DNA of 8,042 bases from Paracoccaceae bacterium. Lineage in GTDB: Bacteria; Pseudomonadota; Alphaproteobacteria; Rhodobacterales; Rhodobacteraceae. The position numbers and the translations under genes were made by a program. The notes beneath the pieces were generated by a model. The model saw only the letters and a program-made list of their open reading frames with translations, had not been told where the DNA came from and made no database searches. The stretch is taken from assembly GCA_002401045.1 (NCBI GenBank), contig NVSA01000015.1:12419-20460 (forward strand). Reading direction: 5' to 3'. This document shows, one piece after another, positions 1 to 7,173 of the stretch (within the stretch, counting starts at the first letter, position 1; each line of letters opens with the position of its first letter).

Positions 1-780
1 TTGGAAATCCTTCAACATATCCAAACCGGCGGCGCACTTAGTCTTGCAGACCTTAACCGCATAACGGGGTACCCCAAAGCGTCGCTTTTACGTATTTTGA
101 AAACCTTGATGGAAGAAGGGATGATTTGGCAACGCATTGTGGATAGCGCCTATTTGGCGAGCTATTCGCTGCATGAACGTGCAAGCCTGATGAACCGTGA
201 GCAAGAATTGATCGAAGTCGCATCACCCATTTTGCAAGAACTGGCTGACAAGGTGCGCTGGCCGTCCGTGTTAGCTGTGCCACGATTGACACATATGGAA
301 GTCGTGGAAACCAATGCGCCAAAGTCTTATTTCCCGAACATCCCGCTTGGCCCCATTGGCTTTGAAATCAATATGTTACGTTCCGCAACAGGGCGTTCGT
401 ATATTTCGTTTTGTGATGATGATAAGCGTAATATTATCCTTGAACGGTTGAAATTAAGCCGCCGCAAAGGCAATCTGATTTCCCAAAATGATGAGCGTAT
501 CCATCTGATGATTGAGCGGACACGCGCACAGGGATATTCCGCCCGTGATCCAGACTTTGGCGGTAATTTCGACGAGTCGCGACAGGTTGTTGATGACCTG
601 CGCGATTCAATTGCGATGCCGATAAAAACCGGACCAATCGTTTTAGCCGTTGTTAATGTGACATGGTCACTGCGCGCTATGAACCGGAAAAAAGCCGTTG
701 AATTTTGTCTACCAGCTTTGCGCGATGCGGTGACTGAAATCGCTACGTCACTGCAAAAAGAACGCTTGGATTTTACGTGA
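1..780 (+). CDS. IclR-family transcriptional regulator (5' end outside window)
   Basis: This is an IclR-family repressor/activator, a dimeric DNA-binding protein that senses a small metabolite. The visible reading frame opens with a winged helix-turn-helix (residues about 1-60; the recognition segment reads TGYPKASLLRILKTL), followed by the effector-binding domain (about 75-255), which contains WPSVLAVP, MLRSATGRSYISF and a final alpha-helical tail. The WP...AVP and MLRSATGR segments resemble the MhpR-like subgroup of aromatic-catabolism regulators. IclR proteins normally carry 10 to 30 residues before the first helix seen here, so the TTG at base 1 is probably an internal Leu codon and the gene begins upstream of the window. 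It lies 70 bases before the acetoacetate-CoA ligase gene on the same strand and probably regulates that operon (inference). Family assignment is firm; the effector is unknown. Confidence 0.9.
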   Translation: MEILQHIQTGGALSLADLNRITGYPKASLLRILKTLMEEGMIWQRIVDSAYLASYSLHERASLMNREQELIEVASPILQELADKVRWPSVLAVPRLTHMEVVETNAPKSYFPNIPLGPIGFEINMLRSATGRSYISFCDDDKRNIILERLKLSRRKGNLISQNDERIHLMIERTRAQGYSARDPDFGGNFDESRQVVDDLRDSIAMPIKTGPIVLAVVNVTWSLRAMNRKKAVEFCLPALRDAVTEIATSLQKERLDFT

Positions 781-854
781 TGGCAAACGTGTGGGGCAAA
801 ATTTAGCATGAAAAAGGACGGATAACCGCCATGACCAGAGGGGACAGATCATGA
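780..854 (+). other. Chain of three mini-ORFs bridging IclR stop and ligase start
   Basis: Three tiny open frames tile the gap between the regulator and the ligase. The first (780-806, 8 codons) starts inside the regulator stop in a TGATG overlap. The second (808-825, 5 codons) starts one base after the first ends. The third (831-854, MTRGDRS) ends in an ATGA overlap with the ligase start at 851 and has an AAGGAC sequence about 12 bases upstream. The arrangement would allow termination-reinitiation coupling, but such short frames arise easily by chance. No translation evidence exists here. Confidence 0.25.
838..843 (+). promoter_or_regulatory. Ribosome binding site of acetoacetate-CoA ligase
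   Basis: The purine run GAGGGG sits 7 bases before the ATG at 851. It supports this start over the out-of-frame ATG at 831. Confidence 0.6.
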
Positions 855-2854
855 CTAAAGAAGGCAAATTCCTTTGGCGTGCGCCGCGTGATGTTGCCAA
901 ACGTGCAAATATTACGAAATATAGCGCGTGGCTAAAGTCGCATCATAATTTGGACATGACTGAATACCAAGATATTTGGGATTGGTCGGTGCAAGATACC
1001 AGGGTGTTTTGGCAAAGCATTTGGGATTATTTCGACATTCAAGCGAGCGGTGAAATCGAAGCGGTACGCACCGATGATCCGATGCCTGAGACGCGTTGGT
1101 TTACGGGAACGCGTCTGAATTATGCCGAACATGTTTTGCGGAATGAGACCAAGGGTGATCCTGCCCGCACGGTTCTGAAACATAGTTCTGAAATACGTGA
1201 GCTCTCGGAAATGAGCTGGGTTGAGCTGGGCAACCAAGTGCGCCGCTTGGCCACAAATCTTCGCCAGATGGGCATTGGTTCTGGGGATCGTGTCGTGGCC
1301 TATATGCCCAATATTGCGGAAACGGTTGTGGCTATGTTAGCGACGACTGCGGTTGGCGCTGTGTGGTCGTCGGCGGCACCTGAATTTGGCGCGCAAACAG
1401 TGATTGATCGCTTCAGCCAGATCGCACCAAAACTGGTTTTTGCAGTGAATGGCTATCGCTACGGCGGTAAGGATTTTGACCGCTCTGAGCAGTTAGAAAA
1501 TATCGTCGCGGCTCTGCCATCGGTGGAAAATGTCGTGATGCTGGATTATCTGCCCGACACAAAATCCGCCCCCGAATTTGATTGCCCAACCTCCACATGG
1601 TCAGAGGTTATGGCGGGTGCTGATATCGCGCCTGCGGGGTTTGAATTTGAACGGGTGCCTTCGGATCATCCACTGTGGATTTTGTTTTCCTCAGGCACCA
1701 CAGGACTGCCCAAACCGATTGTTCATGGGCACCACGGCATCATTCTTGAACATTATAAATCAGCGGCATTCCATTTTGATCTCAAAGCAGGGGACTGTCT
1801 GTTCTTTTATTCTACAACAGGGTGGATGATGTGGAATACCCTGATGTGGGGGCCGCTAATGAATGCGCAGGCGGTTCTATATGATGGTCATCCAACCTAT
1901 CCAGATGCGACGTTTCTCTTTGAACTTGCTGATAAAACAGGTGCTACTGTTTTTGGTACGAACCCGACCTTTACGCAAATTGTGCGCCAACAAGGCTATG
2001 TGCCCGAAGACCACTTTGCCTTTGAACGGCTTCAAAGTGTTGTCTTGGTTGGCTCGCCTGCATCGCCCGAAGTTTTTGACTGGATTTACCAAAACGTCAA
2101 AGACAATGTCTGGGTGACCTCACAGTCGGGCGGGACGGAGTTTTGCAGTGGTATTTTGGCTGGTACACCGACCTTGCCGGTTCAGGCGGGGATTATTCAG
2201 GCACCTGCATTGGGTGTTGATGTTCGGGCGTTCGATGCCAATGGCAACATTGTAATAGATGAGATTGGCGAACTTGTTTTGCGCCAAGCTATCCCGTCAA
2301 TGCCGTTGTTCTTTTGGGGCGACAAAGACAAATCCCGATATCGAAGTGCTTATTTTGAAGATTACCCAGATGTCTGGAAACACGGCGACCGCGTTAAGTT
2401 CAATGCCGATGGAAGCTGTTTCATCTATGGCCGATCAGATGCGGCGTTAAACAGGTTCGGGGTGCGTATTGGCACCTCAGAAATCTACCGCACGTTGGAA
2501 ACTTTTCCTGAAATTGCCGATAGTTTGATCGTTTGTATTGAGGAAAAATATGGCGGCTTTTACATGCCGCTCTTTGTCGAAATGGCAGCAGGTAAGGTAC
2601 TAGATAAAGAACTGATCGTCGAAATTCAAACCCGTCTGTGCCAAGAGCGCAGCCCGCGTCACGTTCCCGATGAAATCATTGCAACACCTGCGGTTCCCAA
2701 CACCCTGACAGGGAAGAAGATGGAAATCCCTGTCCGCAAATTGTTGATGGGGGCAAGCGTTGCTGACGTGGTTAGCAAAGGGACGATGAAAGATCCAAAT
2801 ATCATCGAATGGTACGCCCGTTTCGCGCGTAAACATGAACAAGTTGTAATTTGA
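851..2854 (+). CDS. Acetoacetate-CoA ligase (acetoacetyl-CoA synthetase)
   Basis: This cytosolic enzyme activates acetoacetate with ATP and CoA to acetoacetyl-CoA, AMP and pyrophosphate, allowing ketone bodies and polyhydroxybutyrate breakdown products to be used as carbon. The 667 residues match the usual 650-670 of the family. Motifs of the ANL adenylate-forming superfamily are in order: an N-terminal ACS-type cap with WFTGTRLNYAEH (83-94), the phosphate-binding loop SGTTGLPKP (281-289), YSTTGWMMWN (320-329), the adenine-binding SGGTEFCSG (426-434), HGDRV (511-515), the hinge GRSDAALNRFGVRIG (527-541) and the catalytic-lysine motif TGKKMEIPVRK (620-630, probably K622). The long N-terminal cap, the GTEFCSG variant and the TGKKMEIPV ending distinguish it from acetyl-CoA synthetase. 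The start has a good Shine-Dalgarno. It is co-transcribed with the dehydrogenase 12 bases downstream. The gene name varies in the literature (acsA or aacS), so no symbol is given. Confidence 0.95.
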   Translation: MTKEGKFLWRAPRDVAKRANITKYSAWLKSHHNLDMTEYQDIWDWSVQDTRVFWQSIWDYFDIQASGEIEAVRTDDPMPETRWFTGTRLNYAEHVLRNETKGDPARTVLKHSSEIRELSEMSWVELGNQVRRLATNLRQMGIGSGDRVVAYMPNIAETVVAMLATTAVGAVWSSAAPEFGAQTVIDRFSQIAPKLVFAVNGYRYGGKDFDRSEQLENIVAALPSVENVVMLDYLPDTKSAPEFDCPTSTWSEVMAGADIAPAGFEFERVPSDHPLWILFSSGTTGLPKPIVHGHHGIILEHYKSAAFHFDLKAGDCLFFYSTTGWMMWNTLMWGPLMNAQAVLYDGHPTYPDATFLFELADKTGATVFGTNPTFTQIVRQQGYVPEDHFAFERLQSVVLVGSPASPEVFDWIYQNVKDNVWVTSQSGGTEFCSGILAGTPTLPVQAGIIQAPALGVDVRAFDANGNIVIDEIGELVLRQAIPSMPLFFWGDKDKSRYRSAYFEDYPDVWKHGDRVKFNADGSCFIYGRSDAALNRFGVRIGTSEIYRTLETFPEIADSLIVCIEEKYGGFYMPLFVEMAAGKVLDKELIVEIQTRLCQERSPRHVPDEIIATPAVPNTLTGKKMEIPVRKLLMGASVADVVSKGTMKDPNIIEWYARFARKHEQVVI

Positions 2855-2866
2855 AGGAATAGAAGA

Positions 2867-3634
2867 ATGAGCATCAACGATATTTTTAATGTGTCAGGTA
2901 AAGTCGCTTTTGTAACGGGGGCGGGCAGTGGCTTGGGGCGTGAAATGGCCGTGGCTATGGCCGAAAATGGGGCATCTGTCGCCTGTTTTGACATCAATGC
3001 CGAAGGCTTGGCCATCACCGCTGACTTGATCGGAAAAGACGCACTGCTGATTGAAGGCGATGTTGCCGATGAAGCGGCTGTAGACGCTGCCATCGCGGCC
3101 TGCGTTGAACGCTTTGGCAGTCTTGATGTCGTGTTTGCAAATGCTGGTATTGGCGATCCAGAGCCGAGCTTGTTACATGAATACTCCACCGAGAACTGGA
3201 ATAAAGTTATCGGGGTGAATTTGAACGGTGTGTTTAACACAAACCGCGCGGCGTTGCGTCAGATGGTTGCCCAAGGGTCGGGCAAGATAATCAACACGGC
3301 TTCAATGTGGGGGCTGGCTGGCTCTTCTAGTATTTTCCCACTGCCTGCTTATAACGCGACCAAAGGTGCCGTGGTTAATCTAACACGGGAACTCGGCCTG
3401 CAATATGCAACGCAAAACATTCAGGTCAACGCAATCTGCCCTGGCTTTTTCAAAACCGCATTAGGCCCCGTTGATGACCCTGAATTTATGGCCGTAACGA
3501 CCAATTTCACGCCCATGGGTCGTGTGGCCGAGGCTTCGGAAATCAAGGGAACCGCCTTATATTTAGCGTCGAGTGCATCTGACTTTGTGACAGGTACAAC
3601 GCTTGTCATAGATGGCGGCTGCATGGCTAAATAG
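2867..3634 (+). CDS. SDR-family NAD(P)-dependent oxidoreductase
   Basis: This is a classical short-chain dehydrogenase of 255 residues, the typical length. It shows the nucleotide-binding TGAGSGLG (17-24), an acidic residue after the second strand (D42) that favours NAD over NADP, D65-V66, the NAG motif (92-94), N118, and the catalytic S146, Y162 and K166 in YNATK. The C-terminal FVTGTTLVIDGG is typical for the family. An AGGAA ribosome site lies just after the ligase stop, and only 12 bases separate the two genes, so they share a transcript. Context suggests oxidation of a hydroxyacyl compound to a keto acid, for instance 3-hydroxybutyrate to acetoacetate. However, the carboxylate-binding residues known from Pseudomonas fragi 3-hydroxybutyrate dehydrogenase are absent: Gln after NAGI is G96, His two after the catalytic Ser is W148, and Lys three before the Tyr is L159. 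The substrate is therefore unassigned. Confidence 0.92.
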   Translation: MSINDIFNVSGKVAFVTGAGSGLGREMAVAMAENGASVACFDINAEGLAITADLIGKDALLIEGDVADEAAVDAAIAACVERFGSLDVVFANAGIGDPEPSLLHEYSTENWNKVIGVNLNGVFNTNRAALRQMVAQGSGKIINTASMWGLAGSSSIFPLPAYNATKGAVVNLTRELGLQYATQNIQVNAICPGFFKTALGPVDDPEFMAVTTNFTPMGRVAEASEIKGTALYLASSASDFVTGTTLVIDGGCMAK

Positions 3635-3704
3635 GCTGTGCATGGGCAAAGATAGCTGCCTGTAATATGAAAGCGCGGGTCGGGTGAAAGGGTGATTTCA
3701 GTCA

Positions 3705-3733
3705 CTGACCCAAAAGCTGTGCCAGATTAGTAT
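3705..3733 (+). promoter_or_regulatory. Candidate sigma-70-type promoter for the lipase-like gene
   Basis: A CTGACC box (3705-3710) and a TAGTAT box (3728-3733) are separated by 17 bases; each matches 4 of 6 consensus positions. A start near 3740 would give a short leader containing the strong ribosome site GAGGGGGG (3742-3749). The match is modest. The only other features in the 122-base gap after the dehydrogenase are a weak GGGTC/GACCC pairing and a GTGA/TCAC pairing around 3677-3711, without a T-run. Confidence 0.3.
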
Positions 3734-3756
3734 TTCCCTTTGAGGGGGGATACATC

Positions 3757-4380
3757 ATGGTTTTACAGTATAATGTTTTCAAAGCAGGGGCTTTGATAGA
3801 TCAAGCCTACGGCAATAAATTAGGTAATAAAATCAAGCACCAAGTCGATGTTGCTGGGGTGCAGGCTTATTATTTGGCCGATGGGGTTTTGGTGTTACCT
3901 GGCACCAATGAGCTAAGCGATTGGACGCGGTACAATCTGAGTGTTGACGCGATAAAGGGCGATAGTGGGCGTTATTGGCATCGCGGCTTTATGAATTATG
4001 CCCAGCTGGTTTTCATGTTTGCCAAGCCGTTAAAGCCTAAGTTTATCATTGGTCATTCACTGGGCGCAGCGGCGGCACAGATCGTTGGGGCGAGCCTGAA
4101 AGTGCCGACAATCGCCTTTGCATCGCCCAAGGTTTTATCTGGAAAATCAAGGCTTTCTGGTGAAGGTTGGGTGGCAAATTATCTGCGTATGGATGACACT
4201 GTTTGCCATATGCCGCCCAATATCGGGCGTAAAAGCTACCGTCATGTTGGCAGTCGATACTGGATGGCACCTGATGGGGTTAATATCGGCGAAGATCACA
4301 AAATTAAAAATTATATGGCGATCTTGAAAGAGGCACGCTTTGAGACATTAGTGCCTAAGGATTGGCCAAAGTCTGCATGA
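3757..4380 (+). CDS. Lipase class 3-like alpha/beta hydrolase
   Basis: This 207-residue protein has the hallmarks of the Lipase_3 fold. GTNELSDW (49-56) is the oxyanion-side strand-loop usually read as G-T-x(4)-DW. HRGFMNYAQ (75-83) precedes the nucleophile elbow GHSLGAAAA (99-107) with Ser101. FASPKV (121-126) follows. DDTVCHMPP (146-154) supplies the acid, probably Asp147, and EDHKIKNY (179-186) supplies His181. All three triad residues are present in correct order and spacing, so the enzyme should be an active serine esterase or lipase on acyl esters. No signal peptide or membrane helix is visible, so it is probably cytoplasmic or exported by another route. It is shorter than most fungal-type class 3 lipases, which lie near 270-300. 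A GAGGGGGG ribosome site supports the ATG. It is transcribed alone and ends at a shared terminator facing the porin. The substrate is unknown. Confidence 0.8.
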   Translation: MVLQYNVFKAGALIDQAYGNKLGNKIKHQVDVAGVQAYYLADGVLVLPGTNELSDWTRYNLSVDAIKGDSGRYWHRGFMNYAQLVFMFAKPLKPKFIIGHSLGAAAAQIVGASLKVPTIAFASPKVLSGKSRLSGEGWVANYLRMDDTVCHMPPNIGRKSYRHVGSRYWMAPDGVNIGEDHKIKNYMAILKEARFETLVPKDWPKSA

Positions 4381-4401
4381 ATTTTGGTAGGGTATACATT
4401 A

Positions 4402-4435
4402 AAAAAGGCGCGACAAATGAATGCCGCGCCTTTTT
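4402..4435. terminator. Bidirectional rho-independent terminator
   Basis: AAAAAGGCGCG (4402-4412) pairs perfectly with CGCGCCTTTTT (4425-4435) across a 12-base loop. The GC core has an A-tract before it and a T-tract after it, so the hairpin ends in a U-run on both strands. It lies 21 bases after the hydrolase stop and 21 bases beyond the porin stop, and so serves both convergent genes. Confidence 0.9.
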
Positions 4436-4456
4436 GTCTTCATCTGTTTGTATGGT

Positions 4457-5467
4457 TTAAAATTCTTTAACCAATGACAGACCCAATGCGCGGTAGCTTC
4501 CGCCAGCACTTAGCATTTGTGCGTAACCAACTGAAGCTGTTAGGTCGTTTCCGAAATCATAGTCAACGCCAAATGAACCCAGTTTGTCGTTCAAGCCACC
4601 AACACCGTTGCGCGCTGTATAGGCCGCGTTCAATGTGTAGTTGCCAATGCCGTAAGCCGCGCCGAATGTTGCGTATGTAACGTCGTCAGCTGTACCGCCA
4701 AAGCCGCTGAAACGTGCGAATTCAGCCATGACTGTTAGCTCATTACCAGCAAAATCCAAGGTATGTGCAAGACCCAAGCTTACGCCTGTCTCATCAGATA
4801 CATCGCCCAAGCCTGCAGATAGCTTGCGTGCACTTAGGTTATAGCTGGTTTCGCCAAATGAACCGGTAAGTTGTAGCGCAAAGTTGTTGAACTTTTCAGT
4901 GTTGCCAGCGCCGCCGTCAGCCAAAGTTGTACGGCCACGTTTTGTGCCCCAAGAGTTGCTGAGTGCTGTTGTGTCTGTGTAGAATACAGATGCGGTCAAT
5001 GTGTGGTCGCCTGCGATAGCAACTTCAACAGAGGCACCAAGTGCTTCGCCTAGCTCATAGTCTTCTGCAAAGTCAGCGCCGTAAAAACCAGGGGTTTCGT
5101 CCCATGCCATGCCGAATGCTGGTGCAAATTTACCTGCTGTGACAGAGAATTTGTCAGTGGCGTATGTAACGCCCAAAGCGCCGATGTAGAGGCCCATGTC
5201 TTCAAACGCGCGGTTGTCGACTGGATCTGTTACAGATTCGAATGTCAATTCAGCAAAAGCAGAAAAGCCGTTGCCAAAATTGTAGTTTAGCTCAGCAGTT
5301 GCAGAAGCATAGACGTCTGTAAGCTCTTCAGCGGTTGTTGGTGCTGAAGTGATAGATGATGCACCGACTTCAAGTTCAAGAGCATATGAAAAGCCAAGAT
5401 CTTGGGCAGATGCAACTGTGCCAAGGGATAGGGATGTAAGGGCGATTAGGCCTGCTGTATAACGCAT
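4457..5467 (-). CDS. Outer-membrane porin
   Basis: This is a general-diffusion-type beta-barrel porin of 336 residues. A typical Sec signal peptide begins MRYTAGLIAL and ends with ASA at 19-21, so the mature protein probably starts at Gln22. The mature part consists of alternating polar/hydrophobic strands with Gly, Asn, Tyr and Phe (for example LNYNFGNGFSAFAEL and YGIGNYTLNAAYTARNG), lacks cysteine and ends in LVKEF; a terminal Phe is the signal for assembly into the outer membrane. The frame stays open to an ATG at 5533, but the start at 5467 is chosen because the signal peptide begins there and GGAGA lies 6 bases upstream. The protein resembles Rhodobacteraceae porins in size and style, though I cannot assign a subfamily or substrate. 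It is transcribed alone and ends at the bidirectional terminator shared with the hydrolase. Confidence 0.85.
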   Translation of the reverse strand: MRYTAGLIALTSLSLGTVASAQDLGFSYALELEVGASSITSAPTTAEELTDVYASATAELNYNFGNGFSAFAELTFESVTDPVDNRAFEDMGLYIGALGVTYATDKFSVTAGKFAPAFGMAWDETPGFYGADFAEDYELGEALGASVEVAIAGDHTLTASVFYTDTTALSNSWGTKRGRTTLADGGAGNTEKFNNFALQLTGSFGETSYNLSARKLSAGLGDVSDETGVSLGLAHTLDFAGNELTVMAEFARFSGFGGTADDVTYATFGAAYGIGNYTLNAAYTARNGVGGLNDKLGSFGVDYDFGNDLTASVGYAQMLSAGGSYRALGLSLVKEF

Positions 5468-5657
5468 GGTTATCTCCAATGTTTCACGCAGAACGGAAGG
5501 GGCTCGGCGCATAGGGTATGTGCAAAAGCACAATATGAAAGATTTCGCGGGCTACCTGATGCGCGCGGGAGACGTGCGATAAGGATTGGCTAGCGGTTAT
5601 GTTGGGGGAGTGGGGGAAACAGGCGTCCCTGTCAATTCCGATCATTACACTCAGGTA

Positions 5658-5674
5658 ACAGTTTTATAAACTGT
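5658..5674. promoter_or_regulatory. Palindrome, possible operator
   Basis: ACAGTTT (5658-5664), TAT, AAACTGT (5668-5674) form a perfect 7+7 inverted repeat with a three-base centre, the shape of a binding site for a dimeric regulator. It is about 190 bases upstream of the porin start and 128 bases before the orphan gene. There is no U-run, so a terminator is unlikely. The cognate factor is unknown. Confidence 0.35.
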
Positions 5675-5780
5675 GGGGTTTGTGCCACGGGTTGCTGGGG
5701 GGAGGTTGAATGGGATGATTACACACGGGCTGAGCGGGCGGCTTTTATTTGAACCGATGATATGCTACTTTTAACATATA

Positions 5781-5786
5781 TATAAT
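5781..5786 (+). promoter_or_regulatory. Candidate -10 box of the AT-rich gene
   Basis: A perfect TATAAT lies 15 bases before the ATG at 5802. At a 17-base spacing the -35 position reads TGATAT, which is poor. If used, the leader would be only about 9 bases, with just GAAAG as a weak ribosome site. In AT-rich DNA this match may be fortuitous. Confidence 0.3.
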
Positions 5787-5801
5787 CTCTGAAAGAAAAA
5801 T

Positions 5802-7139
5802 ATGACTTTAGAAAATATTAATATTCCGATTGAAGATAAAATACCGACATCACTTTTTAATAAGCGTCATAATAAAACAACTGATTTGATTAATAATCAA
5901 TCGGAAGAAAATTATATGGCGGGTAAGGCGCGGCCGTATCGTTTTGAGTTTACTGAGGAGGTGTTTGTTTCAAAGGTTCGAGTATTTACATCTGGTTATT
6001 CTGATATTGCAGAATTGAAGGTGAAAATAAAGAACGCGAATGGTGGTATGCTAGATTACGTTGCAAAAAACCTTGAGGAATATTTTGAAGTTGAGGTTCT
6101 AAAGTTTTGTTCTGAGGTAACATTTACACCGCTAGTTAAGGGGCTTTTTTCATCGTCTAAAACGATTAAAAAAGTGGAGATTATTGGGTATGCACGAAAG
6201 CAATTCTTTGAACTTGAGGATGCGTTTTTTAGGCTAGAGGGTTTCAAATCGGACATTCTCGTAAAAGAAATAAAGTTAAGAGAAGACCAAGAAAAGTTTA
6301 AAGACGAACAGGTTACCTATGAAGGCATTATAGCAAAATTAAAAATAACCAAATCTGAGCTTGAAACTGATATTGGAAAAACGACTGGTGAACTGAAGCA
6401 AGCAAATTTGGATGTTGAAAACAAGAAAGAAGAAATTAGAAAATTAAATGATAAAATAAGCGAAAGACAAAATGAAAACAAACAACTTTCAAGCGAACGT
6501 AATATTATAAATGAAGAATTATCAAAATCAGATGCCGAATTGAAAAAGATTAAGAAAGAAATACGAAATTATCCTAGTGATTTTAGTGGATTGCTTAATC
6601 AAGGGCGTAGAAGTTTATGGATCTACCTTGTCCTTTCGTTGCCTTTTATCGCTGTCATTTGTGTTTTAACATATAAACTATTTAGTAATGCTGTAGATTT
6701 ATCTCAACTTTACAATGTAGAGCAAGATATTGATCTATGGACTATTTTCTTAACGAGAATTCCCTTTGTTCTCGTTGCATTCGCTATACTTGAAGTATGT
6801 GGCTCTTTAATAAGTGGTTTCATTGCAGAGATTGTTAGAATTAATAATCAGAGATTAAATATGCAAAAAATTGCTATTATTGCCAAAGATATAACGGATA
6901 TTGGAGTTAATGATAAAGATTTCACTGAAGAGGAAAGGTTTGAGTTGGAGACAAGTGTTAAGCTCGAAATGTTGAAAGAGCACTTGAAGGGATATGTGTC
7001 TAAGGACTTTGAATATAAAGGTACTATGATAGCCAGAATCTTGAAACGCGGACAAACAAAAATTGAAACGGTTGCAAATAAAACGATCGATACAGCTGCT
7101 GACCCTAAGAATGTAGTAAACGAGATAGTTGAAGATTGA
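5802..7139 (+). CDS. Orphan coiled-coil protein with two membrane helices
   Basis: I do not recognise the family of this 445-residue protein. Layout seen in the sequence: a polar N-terminal lead (1-40); a beta-rich domain (about 41-131) beginning ARPYRFEFTEEVFVSKVRVF, which in spacing recalls discoidin/F5-8C-like jelly rolls (inference); a long charged heptad-rich coiled coil (about 135-255); a first membrane helix (about 271-293); a short loop of about 20 residues; a second membrane helix (about 313-341); and a charged helical tail (344-445). There is no signal peptide, so both ends are probably cytoplasmic with a periplasmic loop of about 20 residues. Its DNA is far richer in A+T than its neighbours (two 60-base lines counted: 21 and 13 G+C), and it is Lys- and Asn-rich, which suggests horizontal transfer. 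It stands alone, with no recognisable partner. A role as membrane-anchored sensor, scaffold or defence effector is only speculation. Confidence 0.75.
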   Translation: MTLENINIPIEDKIPTSLFNKRHNKTTDLINNQSEENYMAGKARPYRFEFTEEVFVSKVRVFTSGYSDIAELKVKIKNANGGMLDYVAKNLEEYFEVEVLKFCSEVTFTPLVKGLFSSSKTIKKVEIIGYARKQFFELEDAFFRLEGFKSDILVKEIKLREDQEKFKDEQVTYEGIIAKLKITKSELETDIGKTTGELKQANLDVENKKEEIRKLNDKISERQNENKQLSSERNIINEELSKSDAELKKIKKEIRNYPSDFSGLLNQGRRSLWIYLVLSLPFIAVICVLTYKLFSNAVDLSQLYNVEQDIDLWTIFLTRIPFVLVAFAILEVCGSLISGFIAEIVRINNQRLNMQKIAIIAKDITDIGVNDKDFTEEERFELETSVKLEMLKEHLKGYVSKDFEYKGTMIARILKRGQTKIETVANKTIDTAADPKNVVNEIVED

Positions 7140-7152
7140 ACTTACTATATAA

Positions 7153-7172
7153 CCCGCGTCAATAGACGTGGG
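7153..7172 (+). terminator. Hairpin after the orphan gene, possible terminator
   Basis: CCCGCGTC (7153-7160), loop AATA, GACGTGGG (7165-7172) make an 8-bp stem with one G-T pair, a G-U wobble when read as + strand RNA. It begins 14 bases after the stop of the orphan gene. No T-run follows, so it may stabilise or pause the transcript rather than end it alone. Confidence 0.45.
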
Positions 7173-7173
7173 T

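Larger units (their letters stand above)
5468..5801. other. Divergent intergenic region (porin / orphan gene)
   Basis: These 334 bases separate the porin (leftward) from the AT-rich gene (rightward). No convincing gene is seen. Close to the porin is a small hairpin TGTGC-AAAA-GCACA (5519-5532), which would lie in the porin leader or act as an operator. A TTGACA reads on the - strand at 5635-5630, but no good -10 box follows at 16-18 bases. A 7+7 palindrome lies at 5658-5674. The last 40 bases become AT-rich and carry a TATAAT. Confidence 0.5.

Noticed and set aside
327..809. 160-residue frame on the - strand
   Set aside because: It is antisense to the IclR gene, with Arg/Ser-rich low-information sequence and no family resemblance.
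2659..3240. 193-residue frame on the - strand
   Set aside because: It lies opposite the ligase end and dehydrogenase start, both with full motif sets; its Ala/Ser/Thr-rich product is an antisense shadow.
5468..5533. Longer porin start at 5533
   Set aside because: The extra 22 residues (MCFCTYPMRRAP...) precede a normal signal peptide and have no ribosome site, while GGAGA fits the ATG at 5467.
5630..5635. TTGACA as porin -35 box
   Set aside because: The - strand sequence 16-18 bases downstream is C-rich with no -10-like hexamer, so the box is only mentioned, not called a promoter.
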